Positions 35,700 to 44,852 of a stretch of DNA of 59,156 nt are shown in pieces (position 1 is the first letter of the stretch; the number at the start of each line of letters is the position of its first letter). Source of the DNA: Actinomadura soli. GTDB taxonomy: Bacteria > Actinomycetota > Actinomycetes > Streptosporangiales > Streptosporangiaceae. A model generated the notes under the pieces. That model was given only the letters and a program-made list of their open reading frames with translations, ran no database searches and was not told where the DNA came from. Location: NCBI RefSeq assembly GCF_005889715.1, contig NZ_VCKW01000013.1:1-59156 (forward strand). The letters run 5' to 3'. Position numbers and translations under genes: made by a program.

Positions 35700-36040
35700 C
35701 AGTAGGCGCAGGAGTTGGCGGCGCGGTATGCGCCCAGCACCGTCAGCGGGGTCGTCACCCTGCTGTCGATCGTCCTCACCGAAGCCGTGAACGAACGCAT
35801 GATCGCCCACAACCCCATCAAGGGACTCAGACTCGACCGGTTGGGCGCTGGCCACCATGACGGTTCAGGCAAGGACCGTCCAATACCGACGGCCGGGCAG
35901 GTTCGGCAGATCTGTGCGCGGGTCCGGCGGCTGGGTGGCCGGGACATGGAGATCATGGTGATCACGGCCGCGTGGACCGGATGCGCTGGGCGAGTTGGCC
36001 GGGCTCGCCCGGGGCCAGCCCGCCAGTTCCTGGATCAGGT
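35700..36040 (+). pseudogene. Tyrosine integrase fragment (core-binding and start of catalytic domain)
   Basis: Reads ARYAPSTVSGVVTLLSIVL then EAVNERMIAHNPIKGL, followed by PIPTAGQVRQICARVRRLGG and VITAAWTG, then after a frameshift LGELAGLARGQ. This is the SAM-like core-binding domain and the TG.R.GELAGL box I of a phage/ICE tyrosine integrase. A stop interrupts it at about 35704 and the C-terminal HxxR...Y part is absent here. A matching C-terminal piece lies at 44310-44722 on the same strand. Confidence 0.7.
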
Positions 36041-36437
36041 GTGTCAACCCCTCCAAGCCCTCAACTGCTCCTGCACCGCCGGGCGGGGCCGGTAGGGAAC
36101 CACCTGGCGGTGCGCGTCCAGCAGATGCGAGGGCAATCGCTGCGACCGGGGGATCCGCTGCGGCCGTGGCCGCGGCGACAGCAACTCCAGCCGAAACCGC
36201 GGCTGCTCCAACACCACCACGACATCACCAGCGGCCGAACCGATCTGGATTTCGGCCCTAACACATCCCCGGCCCATTGACCCGTCGGTGCCTTCCCGCC
36301 ACCTCGCACGCCACCGACCACCTGCCCCCCGCTGTCCGACTGGCCGCCTGACGAACCCCCGGCGTGTTCGGCGGCGCGGCCAGCCGGCGCCTGCTGGTGC
36401 GGCGGCCGATCCGCACCCCACCCCTCACACGCCCGAA
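36041..36437. other. Non-coding remnant DNA
   Basis: About 400 bp, GC-rich, with overlapping open frames of low-complexity composition in several frames. I see no conserved domain. Probably decayed integrase or adjacent element sequence. Confidence 0.3.
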
Positions 36438-36689
36438 CTAGTAGTTGTCCCCGGCCACCTCGCCAGCCCGCTGCCCGCCACTTCGCGCAGCCCTCATGCT
36501 CTGGCGCGCCAGGATGACTCCGTACACCGAAACGCCCAGCCCCACCGCGGTCAAGAAAACCGACAACACGCTGCCCCACCGGTCGGCGTCCTCCAACCCC
36601 ACCACGGCGAACAACAACCCCACCCCAACCAGCGCAACCCCGAACCCCAACACACCCGCCGTGAGGACAATCCGCCGCGAAGCACTCAT
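36438..36689 (-). CDS. Small two-helix membrane protein
   Basis: 83 residues from the ATG at 36689. Two hydrophobic segments: VLTAGVLGFGVALVGVGLLF (about residues 8-28) and a second around LSVFLTAVGLGVSVYGVILA (about 43-62), separated by a short acidic loop (EDADRWGS), with a basic C-terminus RQSMRAARSGGQ. This layout is common among small uncharacterised actinomycete membrane proteins. Its neighbours are mobile-element remnants. Function unknown. Confidence 0.55.
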   Translation of the reverse strand: MSASRRIVLTAGVLGFGVALVGVGLLFAVVGLEDADRWGSVLSVFLTAVGLGVSVYGVILARQSMRAARSGGQRAGEVAGDNY

Positions 36690-37091
36690 CCACCCATCGT
36701 GCCCACCCACGAGATCAACCGCCGGGAGAGACCCGAACCGGTCAACACCACGGCCTCGCGCGACTACCGAGCCGGAGAGCTAGTTCGCGCAAACGGCGAG
36801 ACGATGCGACAGACCACATCGCGCGAACGAGTCCACCGGAACGCGGGGCTGGTGGCCGCAAGGCCCCCGCTTCACACGGCTCCGGAGGCCAGTGCCAGAC
36901 ACGCTCGGTACCTGCATGGATGCCCGCAGAGGGGCGATACCTGGACGCAGATGGCACACGCCGCGCCGCCGGGTGGCCTTCTGCACACGTTGGGTCGGAC
37001 GCCGCCCTCGGTAGCACTCCGTGCCCAGGTGTCGCTTCGTGGTCGCCCTCCGATGGGGCTCTAGCTGGCGAAGCGTCCCCCGACTGGCCGC
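36690..37091. other. Spacer without recognisable gene
   Basis: About 400 bp between the small membrane protein and the IS3 fragment. Open frames exist on both strands but show no conserved pattern, start site or ribosome site that I can support. Confidence 0.3.
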
Positions 37092-37262
37092 ATGCAGACC
37101 GAGCTGCTCAACCGGCAGCGCCGGCGCACCCGCATCGAACTGGCCAACGCGATTTTCGAGTACCTGGAGATCTTCCACAACCGCCGATGCCGCCACAGCG
37201 CGCCCGGGATGCTGAGCCCGGTCGAGTACGAGAGGATCCACTCGGCCCCACTGCTGGCATGA
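37092..37262 (+). mobile_element. IS3-family transposase OrfB, C-terminal fragment
   Basis: 56 residues: MQTELLNRQRRRTRIELANA, FEYLEIFHNRRCRHSAPGML and SPVEYERIHS, then a stop. This is the end of the rve integrase core of IS3-type OrfB (the ...W.E...NR.R.HSALG..SP..YE block). The upstream catalytic part is missing, so it is a dead remnant. No terminal inverted repeats were found. Confidence 0.8.
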
Positions 37263-37380
37263 GATTCCGGTATTCCGACACCACCAAACTCGGGGTACAT
37301 CAACAACTTCACCAAACCCGATACGGCTCACGAATTCCGCGCTGCCGGAGTAGGCGCTGCGGCTCCATTGTCTGGACGGC

Positions 37381-38001
37381 TCAGGCGAGTTCTTTGTAGA
37401 GGAGCTGGGTCAATCCGTTGGAATCGGTGATGATCTGGCTTTTGGTCACTGTGCCTGCGTCCCATGCCTGCATGGCTTCCAGGCGGATGGTGGTGGGCCT
37501 GTCGATGTCGATGAAGGCGCGGCCGCTGGCGGTGGTGCCGTAATCGCGATTGATGGCGGGCGGGTGGTTGGCGCTGGTGGCGACCAGGAGATTGCTTTCC
37601 TTGACCGGGACGCCGGCGGTGAGGTTGAACACCCGGGAGATGATCCAGGCGTGAGTGGACCGGTTCCGTGCGGTGACGAACTGGCCGCGGACCTGTTGCG
37701 TCACCTCGTACGTCCCTCGTTTTTTCAAAGTGACGGTGGTGTGGGTGACAGGAGTCCATCGCCGGGTGGTGGTCGTCAGCGCAGTCGTGTGACCGATCGC
37801 TCTGCCGTGGTCTGGCGCGGTGGCGGTCTTTTCGGCTGCGGCCTGCTTGCTGTCGGTGGCCGGGCCGATCAGGGAGGCCAGCGGCGCGGTGATGACGGGC
37901 ATGAGGGCCAGTCCGAACAGGACGGCCACCGTTTCCAGTGCGGATCTGTCGCCGCGTGTCAGCTGGTGGCCGGGAGCGGCGTGGCTGTCGTGGATGGTCA
38001 T
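37381..38001 (-). CDS. Hypothetical membrane-anchored protein
   Basis: 206 residues from the ATG at 38001; an in-frame start at 38073 would add 24 residues. One hydrophobic segment near the N-terminus (ALETVAVLFGLALMPVITAP, about 21-40), then a Thr/Ala-rich linker and an extracytoplasmic domain with strand-like repeats (THTTVTLKKRGTYEV, QQVRGQFVTARN, HAWIISRVFNLTAG). It resembles no family I can name. It lies in the mobile-element scar, on the opposite strand to the SARP regulator at 38540. Confidence 0.5.
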   Translation of the reverse strand: MTIHDSHAAPGHQLTRGDRSALETVAVLFGLALMPVITAPLASLIGPATDSKQAAAEKTATAPDHGRAIGHTTALTTTTRRWTPVTHTTVTLKKRGTYEVTQQVRGQFVTARNRSTHAWIISRVFNLTAGVPVKESNLLVATSANHPPAINRDYGTTASGRAFIDIDRPTTIRLEAMQAWDAGTVTKSQIITDSNGLTQLLYKELA

Positions 38002-38539
38002 CGCGCTGTCAGGCCGCGGCTCGTTGTCGAGGATGACGTCGCTGACGGTGAGCGGTCGTCGAGCCGGTCGCAAGAGCGCGGACCGATGATGGCGGCGACG
38101 TTGGAGTGGCCGGGGCGAAGGCCACGGTCAGGTACGTGAGTGAGAGCTGCTGGGGCCTTTCCATGCGAGAAGCTTGGCGGGCGCCGTCCATGTCCCGTCC
38201 ATGCCCGGTCCATAGCAGTTAGGGGTGGGACGGCTAATGGCTCGGCGTGGCATCGGCGAAGATGCCCGAAGGGCGGACGGAATTACGCAACGAAATGAGA
38301 TTTCCAAAAGAAAGTTTCTTCGCTTCCGGGTGCCCGCACTCATGTCGACAAAGACGGCGGTCTTCGCTCGCATGAGTTCGCCGGGTCACGGAGAGTCGTG
38401 AGGCGGGCCAGATACTTGCCGTGCAGGTGAAGAGTGCATTCATTCGCCTGCCGCGAAACACGCAGTATTGTGTTCGAGGTCAGTGTCGAGTTGGGCGGCG
38501 ACCGACCTTGCCTGCCAAGATGCCGAGAGTTGATGTCGT
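38002..38539. other. Upstream region of the SARP regulator
   Basis: About 540 bp without a supported gene. It holds AAGAAAGTTTCTT at about 38312-38325, an inverted repeat with 6-bp arms around one base, and otherwise AT-richer sequence than its surroundings (38270-38320). This is the likely promoter region of the 936-residue SARP protein. Confidence 0.35.
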
Positions 38540-41350
38540 ATGGCTGGAGAATTCAAGATCTTGGGCCCGCTGGAGGTCTGGACGGGTGGGGAGCCGCTGC
38601 GACTGAGCGGTGCCGGGCAGCGGAAGGTGCTGGCCGCATTGTTACTGTCAGCAGGTTATGTGGTGCCGCTGAGCCATTTGGTGGATGTGGTCTGGCCGCA
38701 GGAGCCGCCTCCCACCGCGGAGAAACGCGTCCGCAATCTGGTGTCCGAGCTGCGGGGGCTGCTCGCCGACGGGGGCCTGGCAGGGCCGGTGGCGGCGGGC
38801 GCCGGGTACCGGCTGGACGTCGGAGAGGGCGAGCTCGACGCCGCCGTGTTCGACAGCCGGGTGAGGCGGGCCCGCAGGCATGCCGCCGACGGGCAACCGG
38901 CGGAGGCGGTCGCCGAGTTCCGCGCGGCCCTGCACCTGTGGCGGGGGCCGGTGCTCGCGGGGCTGGAATGCCCGGCGCTTCAGCCGCAGGTGACCAGTTG
39001 GGAGGAGCGACGGACGGCGGCGCTGGAGGAGGACATCGAGCTGGAACTGGACCTCGGACGGCACCACAGCGTGATCAGCGAGCTGAGCGAGCAGGTGGCC
39101 GCGCACCCGCTCCGGGAACGGTTGGCCGGACAGCTGATGCTGGCATTGCACCGAGCCGGTCGGCGGCCGGAAGCGCTGCGGGTCTTCCACGACACCCGCG
39201 AGACGCTGGCCGAGGAACTGGGCCTGGACCCCGGCGACCAGTTACAGCGACTGCACCAGCAGATCCTTTCCGACGACCCCGGCCTCGCGGCGTCGCCACC
39301 GGATCGACGCAGGCGCGTCCACCAGCTGCCCCACGACCTCGCCGACTTCACCGGCCGCGCCACCGAACTGAACCGGCTCATCTCCGCCCTGCCGGCGGAG
39401 GGGGAGCCGACCACCGCGGTGGTGATCAGCTCCATTGACGGGATGGCGGGGATCGGCAAGACCGCCCTCGCGGTGCACGCCGCACACCGGCTGGCCGACC
39501 GCTACCCCGACGCGCAACTGTTCATCGACCTGCACGCGCACACCGCCGGAGACGAGCTCGGCACCACGGCCGCCGCCTTGGAGACGCTCCTGCGCGCGGT
39601 AGGCGTGCCGAGGGAGCGGATTCCCGACAAGCTGCATCAACGGGCCGGGCTGTGGCGGGACGAACTGGCCGGCCTCAAGGCCCTGATCGTCCTCGACAAC
39701 GCCACCAGCGCCGAACAGGTGAGGCCGCTGCTGCCCGGCGACCCCGACAGCCTGGTGCTGATCACCAGCCGCCGCCGGCTCACCGATTTGGAGGCCGCCC
39801 GCACGCTGTCCCTGGAGGTGCTGCCGCCCGTCGACGCCGCCGCACTTTTCACCCGGATCGCCGACGACGCGCGCGCCGTCACCGAACCGCAGGCCCTGGA
39901 CGAGGTGGTGAGGCTCTGCGGCCTGTTGCCGCTGGCGGTCCGGATCGCCGCCGCCCGGCTGCGCACCCGCCCCACCTGGACCCTCGCCCACCTAGCCGAA
40001 CGCCTGGGCGACCAGCAGCGGCGGCTGGGCGAGCTGGCCACCGGCGACCGCAGCGTCGCCGCCGCGTTCGCCCTCTCCTACCGGCAGCTCACACCCGTCC
40101 AGCAGCGGCTGTTTCGGCTGCTGAGCCTGCACCCGGGTCCCGATTTCGACGCTCACACCGCCGCCAGAGTCGCCGACATCGCGCTCCAGGAGGCCGACCG
40201 GCTCCTGGAGGACCTGCTGGACGTGCACCTGCTGCAGCAACGCACCTTCGGCCGGTACCGCTTCCATGACCTGCTGCACACCTACGCCGCCCACCTCGCT
40301 CTTGAAGAGGACACCGAGGCCGACCGGCGCGCCGTCCTGGGCCGTCTCCTCGACCACTATCTCGCTTCCGCCCGGAACCTCTACCGGCTGCTGCGCAACG
40401 GCTGCAAGCTCGCCGACGCGATGGCGGCCACCCACTCGGCAGGGGTCGCGTTCGCCGACCTGGCCGAGGGACAGACCTGGGTGCTGAACGAACTCGACGG
40501 CATCCTCGGAGCCGTCCGCAGTGCCGCCGGGGACCCCGGCGCGCCGATCGCCGTCGCCGCGGACCTGCTGCTCGCCCTCGACCCCCTGGGCGACATCGCG
40601 TTCCTATGGCCGCGGCTCAACGGTCCCGCCGCCGAGATCGCCGACGCCGCGGAGGCGCGCGGTGAGTTCCCCGCCGAAGCCCGGGCCCGTTACATGCTCG
40701 GCGGCGGGCTATGGCAGGTCGCCAGGCTGGACGGGGGCGAAGCGCAGGTCCGCCGCGGCATCCGGGCCGCCCACGACGGCGGGGACGAGGCGATCCTGGA
40801 CCGGCTGCTCAACGTGTCCGCCCTGCTCGCCTCCCATCGGCAAGACCATGAGGAGGCGCTCGCGACCTTCCAGGAGAGCCTGGCGATCAGCCGGCGCTCC
40901 GGCGACTGGTGGTCGCAGTTGGAGGTGCTGAACAACATCGCCTATCTCTACATCATCCGGCTCGGGCGTCCCCTGGAGGCGCTGCCGTGGCTGGAGCGCG
41001 GGCTGGCGCTGGCGGACAGGGTCGGGGGACAGCCGTCCGCCTGGCAGCACCTGATGATCAACCGCGGCCGGGCGAAGCGGGCGCTCGGCCGTCCGGACGA
41101 GGCCGTCGAGGACTTCCGCGCCGCGCTCACCGTCAGCCGCGCGCTCGCCTCCCCTTTCCAGGAGGCGATGGCCCTGCAGGAACTGATGGTGACGATGCGT
41201 GGGCTCGGACGCCTGGAGGAGGCCCTCGAGCACGCCGAGGCGAGCCTGGCCATCTGGCGGCGGCTCGGCCAGGAGGCCAGGCAGGCCGCTGTCAGGTTCC
41301 AGCAGGAGACGATCCACGCCGAGCTGGACGGATCGCGTCCATTGGCTTGA
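38540..41350 (+). CDS. SARP-NB-ARC-TPR regulator (AfsR-like)
   Basis: 936 residues. N-terminal OmpR-type winged helix (FKILGPLEVWTGGEPLRLSG, RKVLAALLLSAGYVV), bacterial transcriptional activation domain (about 95-245, FRAALHLWRGPVLAG, LGLDPGDQLQRLHQQIL), NB-ARC ATPase from about 260 with P-loop SIDGMAGIGKTALAVHAA, Walker B LKALIVLDNA and LITSRRRL, then a C-terminal TPR-like superhelix (about 690-930). Complete three-part AfsR/DnrI-type activator. It lies 3.7 kb from the GAPDH-NRPS-PKS operon and faces away from it, so it is a plausible pathway activator; the intervening element debris weakens that link. Confidence 0.9.
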   Translation: MAGEFKILGPLEVWTGGEPLRLSGAGQRKVLAALLLSAGYVVPLSHLVDVVWPQEPPPTAEKRVRNLVSELRGLLADGGLAGPVAAGAGYRLDVGEGELDAAVFDSRVRRARRHAADGQPAEAVAEFRAALHLWRGPVLAGLECPALQPQVTSWEERRTAALEEDIELELDLGRHHSVISELSEQVAAHPLRERLAGQLMLALHRAGRRPEALRVFHDTRETLAEELGLDPGDQLQRLHQQILSDDPGLAASPPDRRRRVHQLPHDLADFTGRATELNRLISALPAEGEPTTAVVISSIDGMAGIGKTALAVHAAHRLADRYPDAQLFIDLHAHTAGDELGTTAAALETLLRAVGVPRERIPDKLHQRAGLWRDELAGLKALIVLDNATSAEQVRPLLPGDPDSLVLITSRRRLTDLEAARTLSLEVLPPVDAAALFTRIADDARAVTEPQALDEVVRLCGLLPLAVRIAAARLRTRPTWTLAHLAERLGDQQRRLGELATGDRSVAAAFALSYRQLTPVQQRLFRLLSLHPGPDFDAHTAARVADIALQEADRLLEDLLDVHLLQQRTFGRYRFHDLLHTYAAHLALEEDTEADRRAVLGRLLDHYLASARNLYRLLRNGCKLADAMAATHSAGVAFADLAEGQTWVLNELDGILGAVRSAAGDPGAPIAVAADLLLALDPLGDIAFLWPRLNGPAAEIADAAEARGEFPAEARARYMLGGGLWQVARLDGGEAQVRRGIRAAHDGGDEAILDRLLNVSALLASHRQDHEEALATFQESLAISRRSGDWWSQLEVLNNIAYLYIIRLGRPLEALPWLERGLALADRVGGQPSAWQHLMINRGRAKRALGRPDEAVEDFRAALTVSRALASPFQEAMALQELMVTMRGLGRLEEALEHAEASLAIWRRLGQEARQAAVRFQQETIHAELDGSRPLA

Positions 41351-41382
41351 GCCGCTGCCGGGCCGAACAATGGCCGGGCCAT

Positions 41383-41420
41383 CGGCTGGGATCGCGGGGG
41401 CTGTGCCGCGATCCCAGCCG
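41383..41420. terminator. Bidirectional hairpin between convergent genes
   Basis: A 15-bp perfect stem (CGGCTGGGATCGCGG with CCGCGATCCCAGCCG) and 8-nt loop, located between the ends of the SARP gene (41350, +) and the secreted protein gene (41477, -). No clear U-tract, as is common for actinomycete terminators. Confidence 0.65.
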
Positions 41421-41476
41421 AACCAGGCGCGAGAGGCGCGGACGAGGAAGGCTGCCGGGTCAGGCTCCGACAGTGT

Positions 41477-41872
41477 TCAGCGACGTGTCCACGAAATGGA
41501 CTGGCTTTGGGACGAGGTACCGCAGATCCAGATGGAGCCGGGCAGGTTCGCGTCGCCCGCAGGCGCTGTGACCTGGAAGCGGGCGGTGTGCTCCGAGCGG
41601 ATGACGGTGGCGGCGGTGAATAAGCTCGTGCCGCCCTGGGAAGTGATGACGTCGCCACGCCGGACCGTCCAGTCGATGGCGATCCCGTCGCGATTGTTGC
41701 GGTCAAAGGCGAAGCCGTTGGCTGCCAGGAACGAACCCGTGTCCGGGTGGACGTTCACCGGTCCGGCGCAGACGGTGGACCCACGGGTGACGGTGCCCTG
41801 AGCGCTGGCCGCGTCCGAGCCGGTAGCGGCCGAGGAGACGGTCCCGAAGACCAGGACGGCCGCGGCCGCCAT
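41477..41872 (-). CDS. Small secreted protein
   Basis: 131 residues. A hydrophobic start MAAAAVLVFGTVSSAATGSD with likely cleavage after an Ala-x-Ala, then a mature domain with two Cys (STVCAGPV and IWICGTS) that could form one disulfide. Codons upstream of the ATG in the same frame read RLRPTAFRHNAAIATASAG, which looks like a signal-peptide n-region, but no start codon precedes it; the real N-terminus may have been cut off at about 41940, where element remnants begin. The mature part resembles small exported actinomycete proteins of unknown function. Confidence 0.6.
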   Translation of the reverse strand: MAAAAVLVFGTVSSAATGSDAASAQGTVTRGSTVCAGPVNVHPDTGSFLAANGFAFDRNNRDGIAIDWTVRRGDVITSQGGTSLFTAATVIRSEHTARFQVTAPAGDANLPGSIWICGTSSQSQSISWTRR

Positions 41873-41950
41873 GACGCCGGCCGAGGCGGTGGCGATGGCC
41901 GCGTTGTGCCGGAAAGCGGTCGGCCGGAGCCGAGAGACTAAGCTTGTTAT

Positions 41951-42215
41951 TTATCCAGTTCGGCGGGGTTTGGTGCCCTTCTTGTGATGGGCGGGGCGGG
42001 CGTATGCCTCGCCGGTGGCGAGGACGCGTCCCACATCATGGCGGGTCGCCGGGCGGCGGTTCTTCGAGCCGGATGGGCGCCCGGGGCCTGGCGTGGTGGG
42101 TTTGGGTGCACGTGCTGGAGACGGTGTCTTCGTGTGGAGGTTCCGGAACCCCCGCCGCACCCGGGCCGGGCTCAACCTGGTGGGTTCGGCCGGTTCCTCC
42201 CAGGGGCGGCGCAGG
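41951..42215 (-). mobile_element. Transposase C-terminal fragment
   Basis: Reads RLSPARVRRGFRNLHTK, APKPTTPGPGRPSGSKNRRP and ATRHDVGRV before the stop. This is the Pro/Arg-rich tail (SP.RVRRGFR...PGPGRP.GSKNR....YDVG) of a widespread actinomycete transposase family. Only the tail remains; the catalytic domain is missing. Confidence 0.6.
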
Positions 42216-42558
42216 TCGACCGCCAGGGGCCGGGCGAGCTGACCCGCGTGCTGGCCGACCGCGCCGCCGGCGAGCGGGTGCTGGAGGCGGTCGGTGGCCG
42301 CGTCGGCGAGGCCGAGCGGCAGACCGCGAAGCCCAGGCCGCGCGGCAGGCGGCCGAGGACGCCCGCGACAGCGCGGTGCGCGACGCGGCCGCCGCCCGCC
42401 GGACCGCCGACCAGCACGCCGAGGCCCGCCGCGTCGCCGAGTGGCAGGCCCGCGACGCCGAGGCCGACCGCCGCCGCGACGTCGATGCCGCATGGGCCAA
42501 GGTGGTCGAGGCCGAGCGCGCGCAGGCCGCCGCCGAACAGCGCGCCGACGCCGCCTAG
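42215..42558 (+). pseudogene. Coiled-coil protein fragment, frameshifted
   Basis: GELTRVLADRAAGERVLEAV continues, after a shift near 42325, into a long Ala/Glu/Arg helix (AARQAAEDARDSAVRDAAAA, ARRVAEWQARDAEADRRRD, WAKVVEAERAQAAAEQRADA), then a stop. The heptad-like pattern resembles KfrA-type or other plasmid/ICE-associated coiled-coil proteins. No start codon with a ribosome site was found. Confidence 0.45.
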
Positions 42559-42976
42559 GCCAGGGCGCGGGCGTTGCGTTCGGGACCGACGCGCAGGTCC
42601 CGGCTGGTGAGAAGGGTGGCGTGCTCCTGGACGCCGAGCCTGGCGACCTCGGGTTCGATGAGGTTCTCCCAAGCGTTGGGTGATATGTAGAGGCCGCTCT
42701 GGACGGGGCGCCGCCGAGACGGACGATCGTCTCGCGGAGTGCGTCCCGGGCGGGCCGCGCCGACTCCGGGATCGCGAACCCCGCCAGGTGCCACACCCCG
42801 TCCCACGGGGCCTCGCCGCGGTCCTGCCGGTACATGAGCCGCACGAACTCGATGTCGGGCTCGATCGACCGCCGTGTCTCGGTGGTCGCCCGCAGGGTGG
42901 CCTTGCGCCCGCGTCCTTCCTGGACAAAACGGCCGTCGGTCACCAGCCGCTTGATGGTCAGCCACGAATGGAGCAA
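42555..42976 (-). pseudogene. PaaX-like regulator remnant
   Basis: One frame reads FVRLMYRQDRGEAPWDGVW then HLAGFAIPESARPARDALRE, the central PaaX-like block; after a frameshift near 42705 a second frame continues GLYISPNAWENLIEPEVARLG and SRDLRVGPERN to a stop at 42555. The N-terminal helix-turn-helix is incomplete and the gene is cut at the start of the repeat-protein gene at 42982. Confidence 0.65.
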
Positions 42977-42981
42977 CGCAA

Positions 42982-43932
42982 ATGGCTACAGTCCACGGCA
43001 CGGCAACAACTCCTAACACCCCTGGCGTCCTGGGCGAGAGCGAGAAATGGAATGGTGTACTCGGGGTCAGCAAGGGCGAGGGTCAAGCTGGTGTGGCTGG
43101 CGTAAATGAGAGCGGCGGAAACGGACTCTACGGCCGGGGTACAGGAAATGGAGTTTGGGGTCATGGATTCTCAGGCCCCAATTCCGTCGGCGTGGTAGGA
43201 GTAAGTGACCACAACGATGGCGTACGTGGGATTTCCTCTACAGTCGGAAAGTCTGGTGTCGCCGGCTTCCACATGGGGGAGCGTGGCCAAGGCCTCTGGG
43301 GGCAGTCCGACAAGGGCACGGGCGTCATCGGTCTTAGTAAGACCGGCGTCGCCGTGCATGGCCAGTCGGAGGCGAGCGAGGGGGTGCGAGGCGAGTCTCG
43401 GAATCCTCATCACGGTGGGGTCGTGGGTTTTAGTTTCGCGGCAGGGGGGCATGGCGTCTTCGGAGCCTGCGACGAGGGCACCGGAGTAATTGCGGTGACC
43501 AAGAAGGGGAATGCCCTATTCGCGAAGGCGGATCAGGGGAAGGCTGGACACTTTCAGGGGGATGTTGAGGTCACGGGAAGGATTCTGAACTCTGACCTTC
43601 AGGCGAGGGTCAGCCAGGCAATTTCTGAGGCGACTTCTGCGGCACAAAAGGTTGCGGGTCTGCAGCAGAAGATTGCGGACATGCAGAATCAGCTGGACAC
43701 GGCTATCTCGAACCTAACAGCCCGGGTTACGCAAGTCCAATTGAACGTCACTGGCTTGACGGCTTATTCTCATTCGCATACTCGGGAAGACTCCGCACTC
43801 GATGCAGAAATGGCTGTAATCGCAGCCGACAAAGTAAATCCCGCACCCTCCTCTTTGTCGACTATAGACATGGACGGGCAATCCCTCTCATATCCGGAAC
43901 CCCCTCCCGTAGACGTATTTTCCACTGAGTGA
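42982..43932 (+). CDS. GVxGxS-repeat, coiled-coil, tail-fibre-like protein
   Basis: 316 residues. Residues about 10-190 are built of short Gly-rich repeats around GV.G.S (GVLGVSKGEG, GVAGVNESGG, GVVGVSDHND, GVRGISSTVG, GVIGLSKTGV, GVVGFSFAAG), suggestive of a beta-solenoid or fibre. Residues about 200-260 form a coiled coil (ISEATSAAQKVAGLQQKIAD), then a His/Ser patch SHSHTRED and a Pro-rich tail. No signal peptide. Codon use is less GC-rich than the neighbours (AAT, TTT, GAA frequent), suggesting recent acquisition. The ribosome site GGAG precedes the ATG. Function unknown; an inverted repeat (43923-43945) spans its stop. Confidence 0.8.
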   Translation: MATVHGTATTPNTPGVLGESEKWNGVLGVSKGEGQAGVAGVNESGGNGLYGRGTGNGVWGHGFSGPNSVGVVGVSDHNDGVRGISSTVGKSGVAGFHMGERGQGLWGQSDKGTGVIGLSKTGVAVHGQSEASEGVRGESRNPHHGGVVGFSFAAGGHGVFGACDEGTGVIAVTKKGNALFAKADQGKAGHFQGDVEVTGRILNSDLQARVSQAISEATSAAQKVAGLQQKIADMQNQLDTAISNLTARVTQVQLNVTGLTAYSHSHTREDSALDAEMAVIAADKVNPAPSSLSTIDMDGQSLSYPEPPPVDVFSTE

Positions 43933-44007
43933 TGTTTTCTCAGTGAAATGATCTACGTGAGGTAGCGCGCAGCGCGCTCTGCGGACGGGCCGAGTGTCGA
44001 GCCGTAG

Positions 44008-44284
44008 ATGCACGCGGACGTAAAGCCTCTGGTAGGACAGGTCTCACCACAAGATCATGTCCGTAGCTGGTTAGCGGCCCGGGGTCACGGACCGGCCCGG
44101 CACAAGCCACACCGTGCCCGTCATCTGTACATGCTGCGGGGCATCCTGCATTGCGGCATCTGCCACCGCAAAATGGAAGGCTCCTGGAACAACGGTGCGC
44201 CCTACTGCCGCTGCCGTTTCCCCGAGGAGTACGCCCTGGCCAACAAGATCACGCATCCGCGCAACGTCTATCTTCGCGAAAGCG
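44008..44284 (+). pseudogene. Large serine recombinase fragment (zinc beta-ribbon)
   Basis: MLRGILHCGICHRKMEGSWN and APYCRCRFPEEYALANKITH match the recombinase zinc beta-ribbon domain with its Cys-x2-Cys knuckle. The N-terminal resolvase catalytic domain and the rest of the C-terminus are absent. It continues into unrelated integrase sequence. Confidence 0.7.
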
Positions 44285-44309
44285 TCGCAGCCACTTCGCT
44301 CGGCGGTTC

Positions 44310-44722
44310 TGGCGGTCGGCGTGGGACGGCGACCTCGACAACCCCGACCCGGACCGGCGTCGGGCACCGGTGCTGCGGGGCTTCAGCTTCCACGAGGGAC
44401 GGCATGCCCAGCGGACCTGGCCGGCCGAGGACGGCGTCCCCGATGTGGCACGCGCGGCCCGGCTGGGGCACAGACTGCCCGGGGTGGCCGATGTCTACGA
44501 GGACGTGACGCCCGTGATGAAAGAGCGAGGTTCTTCGGACCCTGCAGAAGCGGTGGGAGACCTCGTTGCTGGCTCTGCGGGCCGATGAGCGGGACCGGCT
44601 CGTCACCGCCGCACCCCAGATGAGGAAGGTTCTCGCTAGACTGTGGACGAGGAAGCAGGTCGGGAGCGGTGGCAGCGGACGAGAGCAAGATCATCGCCCA
44701 GATATCGCCCAATCAGGCTTGA
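44310..44722 (+). pseudogene. Tyrosine integrase C-terminal fragment next to tRNA genes
   Basis: Reads VLRGFSFHEGRHAQRTW, then DVARAARLGHRLPGVADVYED and VTPVMKER, i.e. the HxxR, LGH and Tyr region of a tyrosine integrase; after frameshifts it continues VLRTLQKRWETSLLALRADE and SKIIAQISPNQA to a stop. The Tyr of DVYE is in place. It ends 54 bp from the 3' end of tRNA-Val, where integrative elements of actinomycetes typically leave their integrase. Confidence 0.75.
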
Positions 44723-44775
44723 GGCCTCGGTCGTTAACAACACGAGCATGGCCCCTGACCTGCGCAGGAGTGTGG

Positions 44776-44847
44776 TGGGCGATACTGGGATTGAACCAGT
44801 GGCCTCTACCGTGTCAAGGTAGCGCTCTCCCACTGAGCTAATCGCCC
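44776..44847 (-). tRNA. tRNA-Val (anticodon GAC)
   Basis: Acceptor GGGCGAT/ATCGCCC, anticodon stem CTACC/GGTAG around loop TTGACAC, T-arm CTGG TTCAATC CCAG. 72 nt with discriminator A. A CCA follows the discriminator in the DNA; the two neighbouring tRNAs lack it. Confidence 0.95.
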
Positions 44848-44852
44848 TTGCG

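Noticed and set aside
36780..37331. 183-residue minus-strand open frame
   Set aside because: It overlaps the IS3 fragment on the other strand and shows no conserved motif.
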